From Pneumocystis sp. 'macacae' (taxonomy: Eukaryota > Ascomycota > Pneumocystomycetes > Pneumocystales > Pneumocystaceae), in assembly GCA_018127085.1 (NCBI GenBank), contig CM030723.1, positions 497,249-561,248 of the forward strand: DNA of 64,000 nucleotides, given 5' to 3'. The notes beneath the pieces are model-generated. The model did not search any database and had not been told where the DNA came from. It was given only the letters and a program-made list of their open reading frames with translations. Of this stretch, positions 55,932 through 64,000 are shown one piece after another; position 1 is the first letter of the stretch; each line of letters starts with the position of its first letter. A program made the translations under genes and the position numbers.

Positions 55932-58913
55932 GCGGCGCGGGCGGTCAAGAGGCGGGCGCAAGTAGCGCAGAAGGATGAGATTGAAGAGGAGCTTGTTTTG
56001 GCATTGATTTTGAAAAAAGATAATCTAGATGAAACACAATGCAAACAACAACTAAAAGAATACTGCAAAGGATTGAGAAAAATAAATCCTGGATTAGATA
56101 ATATATATGAAAAACTAAAAGGAACATGTAAAGAAGATACTACAGCAGAAAAAAGATGCACAGGACTGAAAACTAAAATTGATGAAAAACGTAATACTTT
56201 CAAAACAAAACTTGAACAAGCAGCTGGAAAAAAAATTTCAGAGCTGACGGATGAACATTGTTCAAATCAGAAAGAATGTCTGTTTTTGGAGGACGCATAC
56301 CCTGATGATCTTAAAGAGAACTGCAATAAGTTAAGGACGAATTGTTACCAGAAGAAGCGTGAGGAGGTGGCAGATGAAGCTCTTATGAGAGCGCTCGCAG
56401 GGAACCTTAAAGATGAAAAGGAATGTAAAGAGAAACTTAAGGATGTTTGCTCAAAGTTAGGTCAAGAAAGCGACGAATTGATGAAGAAGTGCATTAATTT
56501 AGACGATACATGTACGCCTTTAGTAGCTGCAGCAAAAAAAAAGTGTAAATCCCTAAAAGAGGTGGTAAAAACTACATTGTCAAGTAATGGTGAACTACAA
56601 AAAAAAGGACAGTCTTTACTTAAAGAATGCCACTTTTATGGGACAAATTGTAAAGATGATAAACCAGAATGCGATGAATTAAAAGAAAAATGTAGAGAAA
56701 AAGAAGTCATTTATGTGCCACCGGGCTCACATTTTGATCCTACGCGACCAGAGCCTACCGTGATGGAAAAAATAGGATTGGAGGAGCTTTACCAGAAAGC
56801 GGCAGCGCAGGGCGTTGTAATTGGAAGGGCATTGGAAGGAGATCCTCTTGATTTGTTAGTGTTTTTGTCAGGAACGACCGCCTTTGATGATAAACAATGC
56901 AAAAAAGTACTCACTGATAAATGCAAGTCTATTGACTATCTTGGGAAAAGTATAAAAGAATTATGTAATGATACAGGAAAATATGATAATAAGTGTCAAG
57001 AATATAATCAGGAATTTCAAGAAAAAAAGAGGACTCTAACTAGAAGGCTTAACAACAGACAATTTGAAAATGAAGTTATGTTGTGGAATAAATTACCAGA
57101 ATTTCTTACTGAACATGATTGTGTGGAATTTCAATTTGAGTGTTTTTACTATGAAGGTCAATCTTTTGGGACGCAATGCAAGAATGTTAGGGCAGCGTGT
57201 TATAAAAGAGGACTGGATGAATTGGCAAATAAAGCATTACAGGATGCACTACGAGGGAAGTTTCATGATGAAACAGGAAAATTGTCTGAAGAGTTTCCAA
57301 AGGAACTGGTAGAAGTATGTAAAGACCTGAAAAATGAAACTAAAGAGTTATTTGCATTATGTGTGCAGCCAACAGAAACTGCTTTTACACTATTAACAGA
57401 TTTGCGTATAAAGACAAATCAGCTGCAAGACCACCTGAACGAGAACCGGGATCTTCCAACGAGGCAGCACTGCACAGAATTATTGAAGAAGTGCGAAGAC
57501 TTGAGGCAAGACTCGAGGGAAATTGAGTGGCCCTGCCGGACGCTGAGGCATCACTGCGCAAGGCTGGGCGTTGCGGAGCAATTGGAGGAGGTCTTCTTGC
57601 AGGAGAAGGTCAATGACCTGGATAAGTTTGAGTCGTGCGTAGAAACACTGAGAGGGCGATGCAGTGGGTGGGGGAGACGGGGGAGGACGCGGTACGCGCT
57701 TGGGTGTGTCGCGCCGAACGCCACCTGCACGTACCTCACGCAAAATATGGGTGCGAAGTGCGCCATACTGGGTGAGCGCATGAAAAAAGGTAACGTTGTA
57801 GAAGAGGCGAAGAAAGAGGACAAAGACGAAGAAATATGTAGACGTTGGATGCCGTTTTGCAGCAAATTTATGTATAGTTGCAAGAATTTGACAGTTTCCG
57901 AAGATAAAGATTGTAAAGGACTTGAAATGCAATGCAAAACAGTCATTAAACAGCTGGAATTAGAAGAGAAAGTACTCTATGAATTAAAGGGCAGTTTGAA
58001 AACAAAGAATGAATGCAAAACAAAACTTGACATATACTGTACTGAATGGGAAAATGCAAAGAATGGGCTTGAAACTTTGTGTACAAACGCAAAAAAAGGA
58101 AGAAATAGGAATGATGAAGTTAGGAATGAACTCTGTGAAAGACTTGTTGAACGAGTGAAGAGATGGTGCCCTGAACTGAAGGAAAAACTCACAAAGATCA
58201 GTAAAGAACTGGAAGTGAAAGAAGGAGAGTATAAAGAAATCAAAAAGAAAGCAGAGGAAGCAATGAAAGCAGCAGATCTTGTTTTAGTTGCAACGAAGAA
58301 AGCAGATAGTAAGGAAGAAAATAAAGCAACAGCGGGTACAGCAAAAAATACAGCACAGTTTAGACTTGTAAAAAGAAATGCAGCAGCAAAAATAACGGAA
58401 GACAAAATAAAGGCATTTGATTTAGTATCGCAAGCATTTAGTTTATATGTAGAGTTAAAGGAGGAGTGTGAAGATTCAGTGAAGAAGTGTGGGTTCAAAG
58501 GGGAGTGTCCAGAATGTGACAATGCATGTAAAACGATAGAAAGCAAATGTAGTCAATTGAAGGCATTAGAGGTGAAGGAGCATGAAGCAAAGATAGAGAC
58601 AAAGACAGAGACAAAGACAGAAACGAAGACAGTTGAGCCAGGGGCAGAAGGAAAGACACTGGGAGAGAAATGCGAATCAATTAAAACGACGGATACGTGG
58701 ATCACGAAGACATCGACACACACAAGCACATCTACATCTACATCGACCATTACTTCTACGGTGACGCTGACGTCGACAAGAAAATGCAGGCCTACAAAAT
58801 GTACGACAGAGGGCGAGGAGGCAGGCGAGGTGAAGCCGAGTGGGGGGCTGAGGATGCGCGGGTGGGGCGTGAAGGGGGTGTTGTTGGGGATGATGATTTC
58901 AGTTATGATTTAG
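55932..58913 (+). CDS. MSG, CRJE-type (classical A1/MSG-I-like), silent copy 3, telomere-proximal
   Basis: About 993 aa from the CRJE. There is no ATG in frame at the junction; the open frame extends only to TTG 55920. Architecture is as in copies 1 and 2, with central 'IYVPPGSHFDPTRPEPTVME' and GPI tail 'RMRGWGVKGVLLGMMISVMI'. It lacks several cysteines that the other two keep: 'CLFLEDAYPDDL' has Tyr where they have Cys, 'KKGQSLLKECHFY' has Gly where they have Cys, 'DEKRNTFK' has Arg for Cys, and 'YYEGQSFGTQC' has lost one. A short TETK repeat ('ETKTETKTETKTVE') precedes the Thr/Ser tail. Intronless and open throughout. It is the last gene before the repeat field. Confidence 0.93.
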   Translation, partial: AARAVKRRAQVAQKDEIEEELVLALILKKDNLDETQCKQQLKEYCKGLRKINPGLDNIYEKLKGTCKEDTTAEKRCTGLKTKIDEKRNTFKTKLEQAAGKKISELTDEHCSNQKECLFLEDAYPDDLKENCNKLRTNCYQKKREEVADEALMRALAGNLKDEKECKEKLKDVCSKLGQESDELMKKCINLDDTCTPLVAAAKKKCKSLKEVVKTTLSSNGELQKKGQSLLKECHFYGTNCKDDKPECDELKEKCREKEVIYVPPGSHFDPTRPEPTVMEKIGLEELYQKAAAQGVVIGRALEGDPLDLLVFLSGTTAFDDKQCKKVLTDKCKSIDYLGKSIKELCNDTGKYDNKCQEYNQEFQEKKRTLTRRLNNRQFENEVMLWNKLPEFLTEHDCVEFQFECFYYEGQSFGTQCKNVRAACYKRGLDELANKALQDALRGKFHDETGKLSEEFPKELVEVCKDLKNETKELFALCVQPTETAFTLLTDLRIKTNQLQDHLNENRDLPTRQHCTELLKKCEDLRQDSREIEWPCRTLRHHCARLGVAEQLEEVFLQEKVNDLDKFESCVETLRGRCSGWGRRGRTRYALGCVAPNATCTYLTQNMGAKCAILGERMKKGNVVEEAKKEDKDEEICRRWMPFCSKFMYSCKNLTVSEDKDCKGLEMQCKTVIKQLELEEKVLYELKGSLKTKNECKTKLDIYCTEWENAKNGLETLCTNAKKGRNRNDEVRNELCERLVERVKRWCPELKEKLTKISKELEVKEGEYKEIKKKAEEAMKAADLVLVATKKADSKEENKATAGTAKNTAQFRLVKRNAAAKITEDKIKAFDLVSQAFSLYVELKEECEDSVKKCGFKGECPECDNACKTIESKCSQLKALEVKEHEAKIETKTETKTETKTVEPGAEGKTLGEKCESIKTTDTWITKTSTHTSTSTSTSTITSTVTLTSTRKCRPTKCTTEGEEAGEVKPSGGLRMRGWGVKGVLLGMMISVMI
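55934..55956 (+). repeat. CRJE-like recombination junction, copy 3
   Basis: The 23-nt element with R = G then G, encoding ARAVKRR. Downstream it continues GCGCAAGTAGC like copy 1, so copies 1 and 3 share a longer junction (about 34 nt) than either does with copy 2. Confidence 0.88.
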
Positions 58914-59360
58914 AAATGGGTAAATATGGTTTGGGACGGGCATGTATATTTAGGGAATAATGAGTGCATTTTACCGGGACGCTCTCCCCGCACCTCGTAG
59001 TGTGCACGCCGCCTCCCCCGCCTTGTGTAGCCCGCTCTTGCACTGAATGTGTGCCGTGTGCGCGTTAGACGTGTGTTAGACGTGTGTTGGGCGTGTTTTG
59101 GACGCGCGTGTTTGCCCGAAATTAGTCCGGAACTACCCCGCATTTACCCCGCAAAAAAATAAAATTTGTGTGGGGTAAGCGCAAGCAGCGAGGAGGGGGG
59201 CGGCTACCCCGCATTTGTGGCTGAAAACGGAAACGCCCCACCGAAAAAGCAGAATTTGTGTGGGGTAAGTGTGGGGTAAGGCAGAGGAGAGGGTGAGGGT
59301 GAGGGGGGCAGATAAGGAATAATGCATAGATGTTTGCACGGGATTTACGTTGATTTCGAC
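58914..59360 (+). other. 3' flank of the last MSG gene, grading into the subtelomeric repeats
   Basis: The first 70 nt match the MSG spacer 3' flank (GGTAAATATGGTTTGGGAC.., GCATGTATATTTAGGGAATA). Then comes GC-rich sequence without spacer similarity, then the ACCCCGCATTTACCCC element again at 59134, as if a spacer had lost its downstream MSG gene. Confidence 0.65.
59134..59280. repeat. Inverted and direct copies of a TTTGTGTGGGGTAA element
   Basis: TACCCCGCATTTACCCCGC (59134-) faces AAAATTTGTGTGGGGTAAG (59161-59179). A second pair is TACCCCGCATTTGTGG (59205-) and AATTTGTGTGGGGTAAG (59253-), followed by one more GTGTGGGGTAAG. The same element in the opposite orientation (TTACCCCACACAAA) lies in both MSG spacers (about 52437 and 55770). 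Confidence 0.75.
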
Positions 59361-62300
59361 TCAATTTGGCAGTAGTATGTTAGAGTTGAGATTTTTCTGG
59401 ACGAAAAATGAGCACACAGTCGAGGTTGAGGTGGACAGGGGGGGTTGGGCGCAAGAAGGGGACTGGAATTGAGTGGCAGTCTTTGCACAGATCTTGGAAC
59501 ACACAAAGCTGGAAAGTGGTTGGTGTGTGCACGGTGCAGATAAGGCAGGGTAAGAGGTGGAGATGGAGCTGGGTAACAGAGTAAAAAATAAAACAAAAGA
59601 AGTAGAAGCAGACGTTAAATTTAGTTTAGAATTAAGAGTAAATAAAGAATAAAAAGTTTTTTTGTAAACTAAAAGCAAGAGTTGATAAGCAGAGTTGGAG
59701 GTGGTGGGTGAAGGGCGAAAATACAAAAAGCCAAGAGTAAGAGTGAATGGTAGATTAGACTTGGATTTAGGTTAGAATTGACTCATATTTAAAAAGTAAA
59801 GAAGAAAGTTTTTTCGAGCAGATCGAAAGTACAAGAGAATTGACGAGATGGAGTAGATAACGAGTAAAGGGAAAAAATACAAGAGATAAAAACTAGGAGT
59901 AGAGAGTAGATTGAAATTAAGCGTAGAATTAGACTAGATTCAGAAAGGGGAAGAATAGAATAAAAATTTTTTTCAGATCAAAAGTAGAAGAATGAGGTGA
60001 AAATGAGACGATAGTGGATAAAGATAAAATACAAGATAATTAAAAGCAAAAATCAGATTGGATTGCGTTTAGAAGTGGGTTTAGATTGGAGTTGGAGGAG
60101 AGTAAAAAATAAAATAAATTTTTTTTTTGTATTTTGTAAATTAAAGATGAAGAAATGAGGTGAGGAGTAGGAGAGTGTGTGCACCAAATAGCGAGGCGAG
60201 AGTGTGCACTAAAAGTAACGAGGTAGGATGGTGTGCACAGTAGGGGATGGGGTGAGGAGGGGTAGGGGAGGTGCACGAGGTAAGAAGATAGGGTGCACCG
60301 TAGAGTTGGGGTGGGAAGAAGGGGTGCACTAGGAGTGAGGTAAGGAGAGGTAGGGGGGTAGGGGGAGATGAGGTGAGAGTGAGGTAGGAGAGTGTGTGCA
60401 CGGCAGAGAGGGTAGGAGTGCGTGTGCGCGGTGTATAGATAAGGCAGGGTGTGCAGTGTGCTGATAAGAGGATATGGAGAGGTAGAGGTAAAAGTAGAGG
60501 TGCTAAGTAAAAGACAGGACTAAGAGAATAAAATAAAAGAAATTGTATTTAGCTTAACTTTAAAAGAAGATTAAGAATAAAAGGTTTTTTTGTAGATCAA
60601 AAATAGAAGAATTGGAAGTAAAGATAAGGCGGTAGGTGAAGGGTAAAAATAAAAGAGAATGGGAGTGAGAGTGAGTGAGTGTTAGATCAGAGTCAGATTT
60701 GTGTCATATTTAGGTTGTATTTAAGAAATCAAGAATAAAAAGTTTTTTTGTAAATCAAGAATTAGATAAGAATTGACAGAAGTAAAGATAAGGTGGATAA
60801 AAAACAGGAAGCAGAGAAGATAAAAAGTAGTAAAAATTAGATTAGGACGAGTTTAAAAGTAGATTTAGATTAGACTTGGAGGGAGAAAGAAGGAAATAAT
60901 TTTTTTTTGTAAATAAAAAATGAACAAGAACAAGGTAGGGAGTAGGAGAGGGTTTATATACGAGGTGGCGAGGTAGATGGTGTGCACCAAGCCACAAGGT
61001 AGGAGGTGTGTGCACAGTAAGGGATGGGGTGGGGGAGGTTGGATGTGAAAAAAATGTGTACGGTGCAGATGAGAGTGTGCACCAAGCAGCTAGTAGGGGA
61101 GGCTGAGATGGAGGTAGGAGAGAGGGGGTACAAGTGAGTGTGCGCGGTGCTGATAAGGTGAGGGTGTTCGGTGTGCTGATAAGGGGAGGTGGGGGGGGAG
61201 GTAGAAGTGGAGATGGAGAGTAGAAGAAGAGTAACAAGATAGAAGAAGTAGAAGAAGAATTAGATTAGCATTAGACTAGTTTTAAAAGAAGATTAAGAAT
61301 AAAAGGTTTTTTTGTAAGTCAAAAATCAAGAATTGATAAGCAGATTTAAAGGTGGCGGTGAATGGAAGATAAAAATACAAGAGAAGGGAAATGGGTGTGA
61401 GTGAGTGTTAGATCAGGATTCGATGTAGATTAAATTTAAGAAGAAATGAAGAATACAAATAATTTTTTGTAAACCAAGAATTGGGTAAGAGTTGCCAAGA
61501 AGTGGAATAAATGGTGAGTGAAGGGTAAAAATACACGAGATAAAAGGTAGACACGAAGATTGGATTGAAATTGAGTGTAGAATTAGACTAGATTTAGAAG
61601 GAGAAAAAATAAAATAAAACTTTTTTTATAAATTAAGGATGAATAAGAAAGGAGGCGAGGAGTAGGAGAGGGTCTACAGGAGGTAGCGAGGTAGATGGTG
61701 TGCACGAAGTAAAGGTAGAGGAGGTGTGCACAGTAGGGGATGGAGTGAGGAGGGGGGGTCGGGTGTGAAAAAAATGTGTACGGTGCAAATAAGATGGTGT
61801 GCACCAGAAGTGAGGTAGGGAAGGTGAGGGGAAGGGAGGTGCATGGTAGGAGAGGGGTAGGAGTGGGGGTACAAGTGCGTGTGCGCGCAACATTAAGAGC
61901 AGAGACGAGTGTGCACGGTGTATAGATAAGGCAGGGTGAGGTGGGTAGTGGTGGTAGAGATAAGAAGTGGTGGAGTAAAAAACAAGAGTACAGAAGGAGT
62001 AGAAGTAGAAATAGAAATTAGATTGAGACTAGTTTTGAGAGTAGAGTAAAAAGAGTTTTTTTGTAAACCAAAAATCAAGAGTTAAGCAAAGTTGGAGGTG
62101 ATAAGCAAAGGGTAAAAAAAAAAAAGATAAAAAGTAGAAGTAGGTGTTAGATTAGATTTGGATTTGAGTTAGAATTAAAGAGAAATGAAAAATAAAAATA
62201 ATTTTTTGTAAATCAAGAATTGGGTAAAAATTGACAGAAGTAAAGATAAAGTGATAGATAAAACAAGTATAAAAAATAGAAAGTAATAAAAATTAGATTA

Positions 62301-63000
62301 GGACGAGTTTAGAAATAGATTTAGATTAGAGTTAGAGGGGAGTAAAGAACAAAAATATTTTTTGTAAATAAAAGGTGAGCAAGAACAAGATAGGGAGTAG
62401 GAGAAGGCTATATACGAGGTGGCGAGGTAGATGGTGTGCACGAAGTAAAGGTAGAGGAGGTGTGCAGGAAGCAATGAGGGAGGTGGGGAGGGAGGAGGTA
62501 CGAGAGGTGTGCGGTAGAGATAGGGTGGGAAGAAGGGGTGCACCAAGCAGCTAGTAGGGGGAGATGGGAGATAGGAGAGGTGGGGAGGGGTAGGAGAGGG
62601 GGTAGGAGAGGGGTACAAGTGCGTGTGCGCCGTAGATAAGGTAGGGTGTGCAGTGTGCAGAGATAAGAGGTGGTGAAGTGGGTGGTAATGGAGATGAAGA
62701 ACAGAGTAAGGAAACAAAAAAAGTAAAGGTAGAAATAAAGTAGAAGTTAGATTAACATTAGGTTAGAATTGAATTATTTTTGAGAGAGAGAATAAATTTT
62801 TTTGTAAGTCAAAAGTAAGAGCTGATAAGCAGAATTGGTGGTGGATGAGTGAAGGGTAAAATATAAAAAGATAAGAAGTGGAAGTGAATGAGTATTAGAT
62901 TAGACTTGGACTTAGGCTAGAATTAAAGAGAAATAAAGGGTGAAAAGAATTTTTTGTAAACCAGAACTAGAAGAGTTGAAAAGTGTAAATAAGGTGTGTG
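59361..63000. repeat. Purine-rich subtelomeric repeat field, higher-order period about 0.72-0.77 kb
   Basis: The plus strand is almost free of C for kilobases. A marker GTGTGC(A/G)C(G/C)-GTG..AGATAAGG recurs near 59526, 60422, 61139, 61909 and 62623. A second marker GGT(G/A)GCGAGGTAGATGGTGTGCAC recurs at 60964, 61682 and 62418. Between them are shared blocks with runs of AAAxxTTTTTTTGTAAA. No gene-like frame exists on plus; the long Pro/Ser/Leu-rich frames on minus are a by-product of the purine bias. It lies distal to the last MSG gene. Confidence 0.75.
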
Positions 63001-63216
63001 GATAAAAAAACAGGAACCATAAGAAATAAAGAGGAGATGCAAAAATTAGATTAAAACGAGTTTAAAAGTAGATTTAGATTAGAGTTAGAGGGGAGTAAAA
63101 AATAAAGCATTTTTTGTAAATGAAGAATAAGTGAGAAGTGAGTAGAAATGAGTAAAGCAGGTGGTGGTGAATAAAAAATAAAAAACAAAAGAGATAAGAA
63201 ATAAAGGCGAAAATTA

Positions 63217-64000
63217 GATTGAATTGCGCTTAGAAGTGGGTTTAAATTAGAGTTAAAAAAAAATAAAGAATAACGTATTTTTCGTAAATGAAGAATAGGT
63301 GACGAGTGAGCAAGAATAAGTGAGTAGAGAGGATGGTGATGAATAAAAAATAAAAAGCATAACAGATAAGAAGCAAAAGTAAAAGTTAGATTGAATTGCG
63401 TTTAGAAGTGGGTTTAAATTGGAGTTAGAAAAAAATAAAGAATAACGTATTTTTCGTAAATGAAGAATAGGTGACGAGTGAGCAAGAATAAGTGAGTAGA
63501 GAGGGTGGTGGTGAATAAAAAACAAAAAGCACAACAGATAAGAAGCAAAGGTGAAGATTAGATTGAATTGCGTTTAAAAGTAGATTTAGATTAGAGTTAG
63601 AGGAGAGTAAAAAATAAAATATTTTTTATAAATGAAGAATAAGTAATGAGTGAACAAAAATAAGTGAGAGGGAGGTGGTGAATAAAAAATAAAGAGCAGA
63701 CACGAAGATTAGATTGAATTGCATTTAAAAGTAGATTTAGACTAGAGTTAGAGGGGAGTAAAAAATAAAATATTTTTTGTAAATGAAGAATAAGTGACGA
63801 GTGAACAATAAATGAGTGAAGAGGGTAATGAAGAAAAAATAAAAACACCAAAAAATAAAGAGCAGACACGAAGATTAGATTGAATTGCATTTAAAAGTAG
63901 ATTTAGACTAGAGTTAGAGGGGAGTAAAAAATAAAATATTTTTTGTAAATGAAGAATAAGTGACGAGTGAACAATAAATGAGTGAAGAGGGTAATGAAGA
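63217..64000. repeat. Terminal tandem array, units of 151-172 bp
   Basis: The marker GATTGAATTGC(G/A) recurs at 63217, 63389, 63561, 63712 and 63878, spaced 172, 172, 151 and 166 nt. Each unit has AGAAGTGGGTTTAAATT-like or AAAAGTAGATTTAGA-like sequence, then GAGTTAGAG/A.., AATAAA, TTTTT(C/T)GTAAATGAAGAATA and GTGACGAGTGA. The last unit is cut by the window end. It runs on from the higher-order repeats. Confidence 0.85.

Noticed and set aside
59122..62717. Many minus-strand Pro/Ser/Leu/His-rich frames in the right-hand repeat field.
   Set aside because: They come from translating the pyrimidine-rich strand of a repeat; frames repeat at the repeat period and lack plausible starts or homology.
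63217..64000. Regular spaced repeats as a CRISPR array.
   Set aside because: Units are 151-172 bp with no short identical repeats and unique spacers; the DNA is eukaryotic and no cas genes exist.

Overview
The window is fungal nuclear DNA from a Pneumocystis species. Three things show this. The left 40 kb is very AT-rich and holds intron-dense, closely packed genes with introns of about 40-55 nt. The right third holds a tandem array of large Cys-rich major surface glycoprotein (MSG) genes. Three of those MSG genes begin at a shared 23-nt element encoding ARAVKRR, the signature of the Pneumocystis conserved recombination junction element (CRJE). I did not resolve the species (P. jirovecii or a relative). 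No TTAGGG array is reached, but the right end has the character of sequence running toward a telomere.

Left and middle (1-37.7 kb) are ordinary single-copy housekeeping genes. In order: AP-3 beta adaptin (cut by the left edge), Elongator subunit Elp4, an unrecognised 281-aa Ser-rich protein, a syntaxin-8-like Qc-SNARE, importin-9/Kap114, an unrecognised 439-aa protein, thioredoxin, exocyst Exo84, Tom20, Erv14/cornichon, Hikeshi/Opi10, Bub3, a COPI-associated/Tvp15-like membrane protein, Ras1, eIF2B-alpha, DDB1, Asa1 and RNA polymerase III subunit Rpc37. They lie on both strands with no functional clustering. Two unusually long gene-free AT-rich stretches (18.2-20.7 and 21.6-24.75 kb) flank the Hikeshi gene.

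The boundary (38.5-40.5 kb) holds tRNA-Gly(TCC), an intron-containing tRNA-Ala(TGC) and a short GC-rich segment. All remaining genes then run rightward.

The surface-antigen region (40.4-58.9 kb) has five MSG-superfamily genes. The first is a divergent member with a Pro-rich repeat and a GYGKGHGK tail; its start is unresolved and its reading frame changes once. The second is a CRJE-less member with its own signal-peptide exon and two small introns. The last three are intronless, CRJE-headed genes without a usable start codon, as expected of silent donors that are expressed only after recombination into the single expression site. The spacers between these three are near-copies of each other. 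Distal to them (58.9-64 kb) lies a strand-asymmetric purine-rich subtelomeric repeat field, with a higher-order period near 0.72-0.77 kb and, at the very end, a tandem array with units of 151-172 bp.
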